In this document: positions 1 through 7,879 of the stretch, in pieces
How the letters are laid out: the number at the start of each line of letters is the position of its first letter
Position numbering within the stretch: position 1 is the stretch's first letter
Origin: Oscillospiraceae bacterium
GTDB lineage: Bacteria > Bacillota > Clostridia > Oscillospirales > Ruminococcaceae
Length of the DNA stretch: 64,000 nucleotides
Reading direction: 5' to 3'
Assembly: GCA_004555865.1 (NCBI GenBank)
Contig: SFJO01000001.1
Coordinates: 132,813 to 196,812 of the forward strand
Position numbers and translations under genes: made by a program
Notes under the pieces: generated by a model
Databases searched by the model: none
What the model saw: the letters and a program-made list of their open reading frames with translations, nothing else
Told to the model about the DNA's origin: nothing

Positions 1-324
1 ATCCTTTACACCCTCGCCCTCTCCGGCGACGGCTGCCTTCAGCGGGACATTGTGGGCAACGCCTGCCTAAGCAAGCAGACCGTCAACTCCGCCACCCGCC
101 GGATGGTGCGCCAGGGGCTACTCACCCTCACCCCCGGCAAGGGCCGCGAGATGCAGATGCACCTCACCGAGGCCGGCCGTCATCTGGCCGCGCGCACGGT
201 GCTGCCCCTGGCCCGGGCCGAACGGGCAGCAATTGACGCTCTGACCGAGGAGGAGCTGCAAACCTATCTGGCCCTCTCCCGCAAACTGCTGGAGCAGCTG
301 CGCCGCACCACCGCCGGACTTTGA
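1..324 (+). CDS. MarR family transcriptional regulator, 5'-truncated by window edge
   Basis: The reading frame is open from base 1, so the N-terminus lies outside the window. The visible 107 residues hold the recognition part of a winged helix-turn-helix (ACLSKQTVNSATRRMVRQGL), the wing (LTPGKGREMQMHLTEAGR) and the C-terminal dimerisation helices. This order is typical of MarR proteins, which are dimeric DNA-binding repressors often released by small ligands. It ends 89 bases before a MATE exporter gene on the same strand, so it probably regulates that exporter; this is inferred from context. The ligand is unknown. Confidence 0.8.
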   Translation: MLYTLALSGDGCLQRDIVGNACLSKQTVNSATRRMVRQGLLTLTPGKGREMQMHLTEAGRHLAARTVLPLARAERAAIDALTEEELQTYLALSRKLLEQLRRTTAGL

Positions 325-413
325 ACGCAGCGTTCTTTTGGCCGCTGCGCCCCGGCTTTTTCGCAATTCCGGCTTCGTTTTTTACTGCAAGCTATCTATA
401 AGGAGTTATCCCC

Positions 414-1751
414 ATGAAGATCCAGCTTTCCGACCATTTTTCTTACGGGCGGCTTCTGCGCTTTGTGCTGCCCTCCATCGTGATGATGATCATTACTTCC
501 ATTTACAGCGTTGTGGACGGCCTGTTCGTCTCCAACTACGTGGGCACCGTGCCCTTCGCCGCCCTGAATCTGGTGTACCCCATGCTGATGGGTCTTTCGG
601 CCCTGGGCTTCATGATGGGCACCGGCGGCAGCGCGCTGGTTTCCAAAACGCTGGGCCAGGGCGATAAGGCCAAGGCCAACCGCTATTTCTCCATGATCGT
701 GTACACCACCCTGATCACCGGCATTGTACTGGCGTTTCTAGCCTTCGTGTTCATGCGGCCCCTGTCCGTTCTGCTGGGTGCCAAGGGCGAGGCCATGATC
801 GCCGACTGCGTGCTGTACGGCCGCATCAACCTGCTGGCCCTGCCCGCCTTCATGCTGCAGGTCAGCTTCCAGAGCTTCCTTGTCACCGCCGAAAAGCCCC
901 GGCTGGGGCTGGTGCTCTCCCTTTTCGCCGGTGTGACCAACATGGTGCTGGACTTTTTGCTGGTGGGCGTGCTCCGGTTCGGGCTGCCCGGTGCTGCCTG
1001 GGCCACGGGCATCAGCCAGATGGTGGGCGGCTTTCTGCCCTTCCTCTACTTTTTGGACTCCAAGAACAGCAGCCTGCTGCATCTGGGCAAGCCCTCGCTG
1101 GACGTGAAAGCGCTGGTCATCACCTGCACCAACGGCTCGTCGGAGCTGATGAGCAACCTGGCCTCTTCGCTGGTCTCGGTGCTGTACAACTTCCGCCTGA
1201 TGGCGCTGGCCGGTGAAAACGGCGTGGCGGCCTACGGCGTTATCATGTACGTCAACTTCATCTTCGCCGCCATCTTTATGGGCTACGCCATCGGCAGCGC
1301 CCCGGTGGTGGGGTATCATTACGGGGCCGAGCACCATGATGAGCTGAAAAACCTGCTGAACAAGAGCCTGCGGCTGGTGGCCGCTGCCGCGCTGGTGCTC
1401 ACCGCCCTGTCGGAGCTGCTGGCCCGCCCGCTCACCCAGATCTTCGTGGGCTACGACCCAGAGCTGTGGGCCTTCACCTGCCACGGCTTCCAGCTGTATT
1501 CTCTCTCCTTCCTGTTCAGCGGTTTCAATGTGTTTGGCTCTTCCTTCTTCACGGCGCTGAACAACGGCCTGGTGTCCGCCGGTATTTCCTTTTCCCGCAC
1601 GCTGCTGTTCCAGGTGGCGGCAGTTCTGCTGCTGCCGCTGGTTCTTGGGGTGGACGGCATCTGGCTGGCCATTACGGTGGCCGAACTGCTGTGCCTGCTG
1701 GTTACGGCGGGCTGCCTGGTGAAGCTGCGCAGCCGGTACCACTACGCCTGA
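414..1751 (+). CDS. MATE family multidrug/cation efflux transporter
   Basis: This 445-residue integral membrane protein has about 12 predicted hydrophobic segments and the two-fold repeat of the MATE family. Near the N-terminus it reads LPSIVMMIITSIYSVVDGLF, the usual first-helix signature, followed by GTGGSALVSKTLGQGD, a common loop motif. MATE proteins export drugs or metabolites in exchange for Na+ or H+; the substrate here cannot be told from sequence. The ATG is preceded by a good ribosome site (AAGGAG, about 8 bases). It lies directly downstream of a MarR regulator, the usual arrangement for a regulated exporter. Confidence 0.92.
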   Translation: MKIQLSDHFSYGRLLRFVLPSIVMMIITSIYSVVDGLFVSNYVGTVPFAALNLVYPMLMGLSALGFMMGTGGSALVSKTLGQGDKAKANRYFSMIVYTTLITGIVLAFLAFVFMRPLSVLLGAKGEAMIADCVLYGRINLLALPAFMLQVSFQSFLVTAEKPRLGLVLSLFAGVTNMVLDFLLVGVLRFGLPGAAWATGISQMVGGFLPFLYFLDSKNSSLLHLGKPSLDVKALVITCTNGSSELMSNLASSLVSVLYNFRLMALAGENGVAAYGVIMYVNFIFAAIFMGYAIGSAPVVGYHYGAEHHDELKNLLNKSLRLVAAAALVLTALSELLARPLTQIFVGYDPELWAFTCHGFQLYSLSFLFSGFNVFGSSFFTALNNGLVSAGISFSRTLLFQVAAVLLLPLVLGVDGIWLAITVAELLCLLVTAGCLVKLRSRYHYA

Positions 1752-1827
1752 CCCGGGCGGATGCACCCAAATATGCCCGGTTTTTTGAGAGATTTTTTAG
1801 CAAAACCGAAAATTCGTGCGCTGCCTC

Positions 1828-1857
1828 TTACACGGCGGCCCGCTTGTGTGTTATACT
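1828..1857 (+). promoter_or_regulatory. Probable sigma-A promoter for the DUF2798 gene
   Basis: A TTACAC -35 box at 1828-1833 and a TATACT -10 box at 1852-1857 are separated by 18 bases. Transcription from here would start near 1864 and give a leader of about 130 nt containing a long hairpin before the ATG at 1994. This assignment is by inspection only. Confidence 0.5.
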
Positions 1858-1894
1858 GGGCAGCACCGCACAATTGAAGTACGAATTTGAGATG

Positions 1895-1970
1895 AAAATG
1901 GTAGTGAGATGGCGCATTTGCGTGATCGTAACGAAAGTTATGGTTGCCCGCGCAGTCTCACTGCCATTTT
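1895..1970 (+). promoter_or_regulatory. Structured 5' leader / possible attenuator upstream of DUF2798 gene
   Basis: The arms 1895-1909 and 1956-1970 form a 15-bp stem with one G-U wobble. The 3' arm runs into a six-T tract, as in an intrinsic terminator. Inside the 46-nt loop two smaller helices can form: GCGC-ATTT-GCGT around 1912-1923, and a 6-bp stem closed by a GAAA tetraloop at 1927-1942. The layout (closing stem, two internal hairpins, U-run, then ribosome site) resembles a small regulatory RNA. I could not match it to a riboswitch family I know. A REP-like repeat is the alternative. Confidence 0.4.
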
Positions 1971-1993
1971 TTGCGTTGAAAGGAGAACGTAGT

Positions 1994-2509
1994 ATGCCAA
2001 AAAACAAATTTCAGGAAGTCGTGTTTACCATTCTCATGGTCTTTGTCATGGTATACGCCATGATCTGCTACAACATTTCGCTGAACATCCGCGGAATGAC
2101 CAACGCTGTGTTCCTCATGGCCTTCCATGAGCTGGTCATCATGGGGCCTGCCGCCTTTGTGCTGGACTTCTTTTTCTTTGGCAGCCTGTCCAAGAAGCTG
2201 GCCTTCCGGGTGGTGAACCCCTGTCAGGATCGGCCCATCTTCGTGATTCTGGCCATCTCCTCCCTTACGGTTTGCCTGATGTGCCCCAGCATGAGCCTGA
2301 TCGCCACTCTGCTGTTCAAGAACGCGGGCAGCCAGTTTGTGGCTGTGTGGCTGCAGACCACCGCCATGAACTTCCCCATGGCCTTCTTCTGGCAGATCTT
2401 CTTCGCCGGGCCGCTGGTGCGCGCCGTGTTCGGCCAGCTGTTCCGCGAAAAGGAGTCTCAGGTGCTGAAGGAAGAGGAAGCTTACCTGGAGGGCGGCGCC
2501 GCGCGGTAA
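1994..2509 (+). CDS. DUF2798 domain-containing membrane protein
   Basis: This 171-residue protein has four predicted membrane helices arranged as two similar halves, each resembling a DUF2798 unit: residues about 8-80 (VFTILMVFVMVYAMICYN) and about 85-150 (CPSMSLIATLLFKNAG). The C-terminus is charged and cytoplasmic-looking. DUF2798 proteins are small membrane proteins of unknown function. The start was placed at the ATG at 1994 because it follows AAAGGAGAA by 7-8 bases; longer upstream reading is mostly non-coding leader. The gene appears monocistronic and sits behind a folded leader, so expression is likely controlled after initiation. Confidence 0.8.
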   Translation: MPKNKFQEVVFTILMVFVMVYAMICYNISLNIRGMTNAVFLMAFHELVIMGPAAFVLDFFFFGSLSKKLAFRVVNPCQDRPIFVILAISSLTVCLMCPSMSLIATLLFKNAGSQFVAVWLQTTAMNFPMAFFWQIFFAGPLVRAVFGQLFREKESQVLKEEEAYLEGGAAR

Positions 2510-2580
2510 GCGCCCGGCCCCCCTGCCTTTTTCATTCGGCGTTCGGAACCGTTTCAAAAAAGCGAAAACGCCGAAAAAAA

Positions 2581-2625
2581 GTGCTGCCCCATGTTCCGGT
2601 TTGCACCGGCTGCATGGGGCAGCGC
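2581..2625. terminator. Bidirectional terminator between DUF2798 gene and pheT
   Basis: The arms 2581-2593 and 2613-2625 are perfectly complementary (13 bp). They are flanked by a seven-A tract at 2574-2580, which is U-run for the minus strand, and TTATTTTATT on the plus strand. It can end both the DUF2798 and the pheST transcripts. Confidence 0.85.
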
Positions 2626-2679
2626 TTATTTTATTGATTCAGTTCCGGCCTGCGGCTTTGCTGTTTCAGCAAAGAACGC

Positions 2680-5094
2680 TTACCGCATTTCAGCGCCCTT
2701 CTTGAACTTCAGGTCGCTGACGATCTTCTTCATGGCGCGGTCCACCTCGGCGGGCTCCAGCTCCTTATCGGGGGCAGCCAGCACCAGCGAGAAGGCCATG
2801 CTCTTCTTATCCTTGCCCAGGGCCTCGCTGCGGTAGATATCGAACAGCTGCACCTCCTGCACCAGCTTACTGGCGCTGCGGATGGTGTCGGTCAACTCGC
2901 CGCAGCTCACCGCCTCGTCGCACACCACGGCGATGTCGCGCTTGGCGGGTGTAAAGGCGCTGATGGGCTGGTAGCGGATGTCGGCCGCAAAGCACTCGGC
3001 CAGAGTCTTCCAATCCAGCTCGGCCAGGTAGATGTTCTGGCTGTCCTTCTCGTCCTTGGCGATCTTCAGCTCGCCGGTGATCTCGTTGGCCAGCTTGCCG
3101 AACACGCCCAGCTTCTTGCCGTTGCACAGCACCTCGGCGCTGATGCCGGGATGCAGCCAGCACACCTGCGCACGCTGATATGCAAAGTGCAGGCCGAAGG
3201 CGGCGGCCAGACCTTCCAGCGCACCCTTCACGGTGAAGAAATCCTCGCTGGGGCCAAAAGCGCCCAGGGCCAGCGTCAGCCGCTCGTCGGGGAAGTCGTT
3301 CAGAGGCAGGCTCTTGGGACGGTACACGTTGGACAGCTCAAACAGGCGGCCCTCGGCGTTGCCCTTCTTCAGGTTGTCCACAATCACGTTCAGCATACTG
3401 GGGGCCAGCGTGGTGCGCATGATGGACAGATTTTCGCTGATGGGGTTCATGATGCGGATGGCCTGGCGCTCCGGGGCGTCCGGCGCAAAGTGCAGCATAT
3501 CCAGATCCGAAACCGCGTAGAAGGCCAGCGTGGATGCCTCGTAGAAGCCCTGCGCTGCCATCACCCGCTTCAGCTTCAGCTGCTGGCGCTGGCTGCGGTT
3601 CAGGCCGCCGCTGGTCACAGCGGCGCTCTTCAGGAAGGTGGGCACAATGTGGTCATAGCCGTACTCCCGGATGACCTCCTCGGCCAGGTCGGCAAAGCCG
3701 TCCACGTCCTCCCGGTAGCGGGGCACCAGCACGGTCAGCTCATCGCCGTCCCGGGTTACGCCGAAGTCCAGCCGGGTGAGGATCTCCACAATGGTCTCGG
3801 TGGGCACGGTGATGCCCAGCACGCTGTTGATGCGGCTGGCCGTGGTACGGATGACCTTCTCGGCCCGGTCCTCGCTGGCGGCGCAGTCAAAGCAGGTGGG
3901 GGTGATGTCGCCGCAGCCCAGCTCCTGAATCAGGTGCAGTGCGCGGTTCATGCCCAGCTCGGTGCTGTACTGATCCACGCCTTTTTCATAGCGGGCGCTG
4001 GAGTCGCTGTTCTGGCCCAGGGCGCGGCTGGTTTTGCGCACGCTGTCACGGGCGAAGGTGGCGCACTCAAACAGCAGCTCGTTGGTGCCCTCGGTGATCT
4101 CGCTGTTCAGGCCGCCCATGATGCCGGCCAGAGCCACCGGCTTCTCGGCGTCGCAGATGACCAGGTTGTTGGGGGTCAGTTGGAACTCCTTCTCGTCCAG
4201 CGTGGTGATGGTCTCGCCCTCCTGGGCGCGGCGCACCACAATGCTGCGGTCGGCCACGGTCGCCAGATCAAAGGCGTGCATGGGCTGGCCGATCTCCAGC
4301 AGCACGTGGTTGGTGATGTCCACCACGTTGCTGATGCTGCGCAGGCCCATCAGCGCCAGATGCTTCTTCATCCAGCGGGGGCTTTCGCCGGTGCGCAGGT
4401 TGCGCACGTAGTGGGCCAGATACCGGGGGCACAGGTCGGGGGCTTGTACCTGAACCGAAATGCTCTCGTCCGGCTCGCCGGTGACGGTGTAATCGGTGGC
4501 GGGCATCTTCACGGGCTTGCCCAGAATGGCGGCCACTTCACGGGCCATGCCCAGAATGGACTGGCAGTCAGGCCGATTGGCGGTGACGGCAATGTCAAAC
4601 ACCCAGTCGTTCAGGCCCACGGTCTCGCAGATGTCCTGGCCCAGAGGGGTGTCCTCAGGCAGGATCAGCAGGCCGTACACATCCGCACCGGGATAGAAAT
4701 CGTCGTTGATGCCCAGTTCCTGGCCGGAGCACATCATGCCGTTGGACTCCACACCGTGCATCTTGCGCTTTTTGATGGTAATGCCGCCGGGCAGAGTTGC
4801 ACCGTCCAGCGCCACGGGCACAATGGCCCCCTCGAAAATGTTGGGCGCACCGGTGGTGATGGCCAGGTCATGGCCGTACTCATCGCCGCAGTCCACCCGG
4901 CACAGGTTCAGGTGGTCGGTGCCCTCCTGCTTTTCGATGTGCACCAGCTTGCCGGTGACCACCTTGGAGATCCCGGCGGAGAGGTCAATCAGCTCCTCCA
5001 CCTCAAAGCCGCAGCTGAACAGCTTATCCTGCAGCTGCTGGGGGGTGATGTCGATGTCTACAAATTCTTTCAGCCAGCTGAATGGTACTTTCAT
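2680..5094 (-). CDS. pheT: Phenylalanine--tRNA ligase beta subunit
   Basis: At 804 residues this is the full usual length for bacterial PheT. An N-terminal tRNA-binding (EMAP/OB) domain at about 40-150 is followed by B3/4 editing and B5 domains, the catalytic-like core, and a C-terminal ferredoxin-fold anticodon-binding domain (YQPISAFTPAKRDIAVVCDE and onward). It assembles with PheS as an alpha2-beta2 enzyme that charges tRNA-Phe and edits mischarged tyrosine. Its start lies 14 bases after the pheS stop, so both are read from one T-box-controlled transcript. No anomalies were seen. Confidence 0.97.
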   Translation of the reverse strand: MKVPFSWLKEFVDIDITPQQLQDKLFSCGFEVEELIDLSAGISKVVTGKLVHIEKQEGTDHLNLCRVDCGDEYGHDLAITTGAPNIFEGAIVPVALDGATLPGGITIKKRKMHGVESNGMMCSGQELGINDDFYPGADVYGLLILPEDTPLGQDICETVGLNDWVFDIAVTANRPDCQSILGMAREVAAILGKPVKMPATDYTVTGEPDESISVQVQAPDLCPRYLAHYVRNLRTGESPRWMKKHLALMGLRSISNVVDITNHVLLEIGQPMHAFDLATVADRSIVVRRAQEGETITTLDEKEFQLTPNNLVICDAEKPVALAGIMGGLNSEITEGTNELLFECATFARDSVRKTSRALGQNSDSSARYEKGVDQYSTELGMNRALHLIQELGCGDITPTCFDCAASEDRAEKVIRTTASRINSVLGITVPTETIVEILTRLDFGVTRDGDELTVLVPRYREDVDGFADLAEEVIREYGYDHIVPTFLKSAAVTSGGLNRSQRQQLKLKRVMAAQGFYEASTLAFYAVSDLDMLHFAPDAPERQAIRIMNPISENLSIMRTTLAPSMLNVIVDNLKKGNAEGRLFELSNVYRPKSLPLNDFPDERLTLALGAFGPSEDFFTVKGALEGLAAAFGLHFAYQRAQVCWLHPGISAEVLCNGKKLGVFGKLANEITGELKIAKDEKDSQNIYLAELDWKTLAECFAADIRYQPISAFTPAKRDIAVVCDEAVSCGELTDTIRSASKLVQEVQLFDIYRSEALGKDKKSMAFSLVLAAPDKELEPAEVDRAMKKIVSDLKFKKGAEMR

Positions 5095-5108
5095 GGTCGT
5101 GCCCCTCC

Positions 5109-6131
5109 TTACTCCTGGAACTGCTTGAGGAAACGCAGATCGTTCTCAAACAGCAGGCCCATGTTGTTGATGCCGTATTTCAGCATGGCGATGCGCTCGA
5201 TGCCGATGCCGAAGGCAAAGCCGGAATACTCGTCCGGGTCAATATTGCAGTTGGCCAGCACCCTGCGGTTGACCACACCGCCGCCCAGAACCTCGATCCA
5301 GCCGGTGCCCTTGCACAGGCTGCATCCGCAGCCGCCGCACTCAAAGCAGCTCACGTCCACCTCCACACTGGGCTCGGTGAAGGGGAAGTAGGAGGGGCGC
5401 AGGCGGGTGCGGGTGCCCTCGCCGAACAGCGCCTGCACCAGCTTGTCCAGCATGCCCTGCAGATCGCACAGGGTGATGCCCTTATCCACCACAAGGCCCT
5501 CCATCTGATGGAACATGGGGCTGTGGGTGGCATCGGAATCCGAACGGAACACGCGGCCGGGAGAGAGGATCTTGATGGGAGGCCGCATCTCATCCATGGC
5601 GCGGATCTGGCCGTTGGAGGTCTGGGTGCGCAGCAGCAGGTCGCCGCTCAGGTAGAACGTATCCTGCATATCCCGGGCGGGATGATCCTTGGGCACATTC
5701 AGGCGGGTGAAGTTGTGGGCGTCGTCGTCGATCTCGGGGGCTTCGTACACGGCAAAGCCCATGCCGGCGAAGATGTCAATGATCTCCTGCTTCACCAGGG
5801 TGATGGGATGCAGGCTGCCTGCATTGCGCAGCTTGGCGGGCAGGGTAATGTCCACTGCCTCGGCGGTGTTGCGGGCGGCCAGCTCCTCGGCCTTGATGCG
5901 GGCGGCGGCGGCCTCATACTCGGCCTCCACCTTGCCCTTGAATTCGTTGATGATCTTACCGGCAGCCGGGCGTTCCTCCTTGGGAACGGTGCGCAGCTGC
6001 TTCATCAGGCCGGGGACCTTGCCGTTCTTGCTCAGGTACTCCTGCCAGAAGGCGGCCAGGCTCTCGCTGCTGGTCACACCGGCGAGGCTGGCGTCCACCT
6101 GAGCGGCCAGTTCTTCGATGATTTTCTGCAT
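5109..6131 (-). CDS. pheS: Phenylalanine--tRNA ligase alpha subunit
   Basis: This 340-residue protein has the N-terminal coiled-coil arm for tRNA binding (about 1-85) and the class II catalytic core. Core motifs include [12 protein letters not shown], the substrate-pocket region [13 protein letters not shown], and [15 protein letters not shown] near the C-terminus. A cysteine-rich insert ([17 protein letters not shown]) is common in clostridial PheS and may bind zinc. The gene is the first of pheST and follows a Phe-specific T-box leader, so its expression should rise when uncharged tRNA-Phe accumulates. Confidence 0.97.
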   Translation of the reverse strand: MQKIIEELAAQVDASLAGVTSSESLAAFWQEYLSKNGKVPGLMKQLRTVPKEERPAAGKIINEFKGKVEAEYEAAAARIKAEELAARNTAEAVDITLPAKLRNAGSLHPITLVKQEIIDIFAGMGFAVYEAPEIDDDAHNFTRLNVPKDHPARDMQDTFYLSGDLLLRTQTSNGQIRAMDEMRPPIKILSPGRVFRSDSDATHSPMFHQMEGLVVDKGITLCDLQGMLDKLVQALFGEGTRTRLRPSYFPFTEPSVEVDVSCFECGGCGCSLCKGTGWIEVLGGGVVNRRVLANCNIDPDEYSGFAFGIGIERIAMLKYGINNMGLLFENDLRFLKQFQE

Positions 6132-6171
6132 CTTAATGCTGCTCCTTTCTTACATTCCGGGGCAGGGCAAA

Positions 6172-6471
6172 GAAAAAAGCCCCGTCCCTCTCGCTGACAC
6201 GGAAGGGACGAAGCCATTGATATGCTCCGCGGTACCACCCAAATTCCACACCGCAGCTGTCCTTCAGCGGGCGTGGCACTTCTGACGCCTGTAACGGGGC
6301 GAAAACCCGTCCCACACTACTGGGCCGTTCAAGGGCCGTTGGCATGGGCCGCTCGGAAGTGAACTTCCACGACGCGCTTTTCGGGGGCTTTTTCAGCCGA
6401 TGAGGCCCCTCTCTTGGCCAAAGCGTGCGGCGTGTACTCTCTTCGTCAATGCGTTTTACCGTTTGGTCGGT
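6172..6471 (-). promoter_or_regulatory. T-box riboswitch leader of pheST (specifier UUC)
   Basis: Read on the minus strand, the leader shows the T-box signature GGGTGGTACCGCG at 6240-6228. Upstream lie stem I elements (GAAGAGAGTA near 6448-6439; AGAGAGG near 6415) and a specifier-like TTC followed by A, with TTC at 6363-6361. TTC is a Phe codon, matching the downstream pheST. The terminator stem spans 6216-6178 with a U-run at 6177-6172, and it would compete with the antiterminator containing the T-box sequence. Uncharged tRNA-Phe is expected to allow read-through. Confidence 0.93.
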
Positions 6472-6478
6472 GATTTTT

Positions 6479-6507
6479 ATCATAGCACACCACGCGCCGG
6501 TTTGCAA
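6479..6507 (-). promoter_or_regulatory. Promoter of the pheST T-box transcript
   Basis: On the minus strand TTGCAA (6507-6502) and TATGAT (6484-6479) are separated by exactly 17 bases. Transcription would begin near 6471 at the 5' end of the T-box. Confidence 0.75.
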
Positions 6508-6643
6508 GGGGTACCCGGCGCTCGTCCGGCAAAAATTGGCCGGGTTCGACATTTTCGTTCCGCTGCCCTCTTTTTCATTGTCAATTTGCAGTGCATCCTC
6601 TATAATATTAAGGTATCATTTCTATAAAAAAGAGGAATCGACC

Positions 6644-7498
6644 ATGCTGCATGTCTCCGAAGATACCTTTTACGCCGATCTGCTTCAGTTTGACCAGCCC
6701 ATGCCCCAGCTGCGCGTCATGCAGGCGCTGGAGCAGGACATTCTGGTTCTGCTGCGCTCCGCCCGCATGGCCAGTGCCGGCGACAGTACCGATACGCTGG
6801 GCGCGGACGCCGGGGACCTTTTGCTGGCCGTGGAGATGGATTTCTACAAATATCTTCCGGTCTATACGTCCGACCCGTCTTATCAGGACGGTGACCACCG
6901 GGAAGCCTCGCTGCGGCACCTGTTCAAATGCCGCCGGATGGACCACCTGCGCCGCCAGACGCGCCAGCAGCAGTACATCGGCTACCATCTGGAGGACCCG
7001 CTGGGCGACGAGGACGGCAGCACCCGCGGCAGCCTGCTGGCCGACCCGGCCCTCAGTAACCCGGCCGACCTGCTGGAGCATCGCCAGCCCCTCACGCCGG
7101 AAGATCTGGTGTGGCAGGTGCTGGCCTGCTACTGCGCCGTGAATACCGCCCCCCAGAACCTGATCGCCTTTTTGTACAAGACCTTCTGCAGCAGCCACAG
7201 CAGCACCACCGTGCGGGAGGATAAAAACAGCCGCAGCGGCGCGGTGAAGAAAACCGCAGCCGATCTGAACGGCCGCACCTGTGCCGACGCGCTGGAATAC
7301 ACCCGCCAATGCATCACCGCCGCCCTGAACAAAGACGTGCCCCGGGAATGCATGGCCGCCTTGTATCGGCGGGTGGAGGGGCCGCTGGGGGATGAAATTC
7401 TGAACCTGACGCCCCGGGCCATCACCGAGCGGGGAAGCTGGATTGCCGGCCGCACTCAAGCCGACCTTGAACGGCTCACCGGCCGCACAAAAAAATAA
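6644..7498 (+). CDS. Sigma-70-like protein (putative), first gene of AAA ATPase cluster
   Basis: This 284-residue soluble protein is not recognised with certainty. Residues about 65-145 resemble sigma-70 region 2: a helix with FYKYLPVY, then EASLRHLFKCRRMDHLRRQT, followed by an acidic linker (LSNPADLLEHRQ) like the one after region 2 in ECF-type factors. The C-terminal half does not show a clear region 4 helix-turn-helix. The next gene encodes a small zinc-finger protein resembling anti-sigma modules, which supports the sigma idea. The ATG at 6644 follows AGAGGAA. A divergent T-box transcript lies upstream. It could instead be an uncharacterised DNA-binding protein; the functional claim is inference. 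Confidence 0.5.
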   Translation: MLHVSEDTFYADLLQFDQPMPQLRVMQALEQDILVLLRSARMASAGDSTDTLGADAGDLLLAVEMDFYKYLPVYTSDPSYQDGDHREASLRHLFKCRRMDHLRRQTRQQQYIGYHLEDPLGDEDGSTRGSLLADPALSNPADLLEHRQPLTPEDLVWQVLACYCAVNTAPQNLIAFLYKTFCSSHSSTTVREDKNSRSGAVKKTAADLNGRTCADALEYTRQCITAALNKDVPRECMAALYRRVEGPLGDEILNLTPRAITERGSWIAGRTQADLERLTGRTKK

Positions 7499-7619
7499 TC
7501 GCCGGACGACATTTGTGCCGCCCCGGCGATACAGGATACAGTCAAAGCCGCCTGAAGCGGCCATGATTCAGAGCGCACCGGGCTGTAATACGCCCCGTGC
7601 TCTACGGAGGTTTTATTGT

Positions 7620-7835
7620 ATGAACGAGCACATTTCCTTTGAAGAAATGGAGCAATTTTTATCCGCCGCGGCAGTCACCCCGCAGTTCCTGGCCCAGTGC
7701 GCCAAAATTCAAAAGCATCTGGCTGCGTGCCCCCAGTGCGCCCGGCAATACAAGGCCATGCTGGAAGTTTCCCGCCTGCCCCTGGAGGCTCTGGCCGAAG
7801 AAGCGGCCGCCCAGCCGGAAGAGCAGACCCGCTGA
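7620..7835 (+). CDS. Small zinc-finger (anti-sigma-like) protein
   Basis: This 71-residue protein has one recognisable motif, KHLAACPQCARQYKAML. It matches the H-x3-C-x2-C pattern of zinc-finger anti-sigma domains (zf-HC2), with a preceding helix that begins at the start codon (EHISFEEMEQFLS). There is no membrane segment, so if it is an anti-sigma factor it is a soluble one. It lies between a sigma-70-like gene and an AAA ATPase gene, and its ATG follows ACGGAGG. The pairing suggests that it binds the sigma-like protein, which is inference from gene order. Product length and start are well supported. Confidence 0.6.
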   Translation: MNEHISFEEMEQFLSAAAVTPQFLAQCAKIQKHLAACPQCARQYKAMLEVSRLPLEALAEEAAAQPEEQTR

Positions 7836-7879
7836 CCGGCTCCGGCCCATGGTTTCATTCTGAAGAAAGGAGCCGTCCC

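Noticed and set aside
3151..5391. A 746-codon open frame antisense to pheT and pheS
   Set aside because: It lies wholly opposite two clear tRNA synthetase genes, has repetitive His/Gln/Val/Gly content typical of high-GC shadow frames, and has no ribosome site or domain.
6133..6552. A 139-codon minus-strand frame upstream of pheS
   Set aside because: It coincides with the T-box leader, whose conserved RNA motifs explain the sequence.
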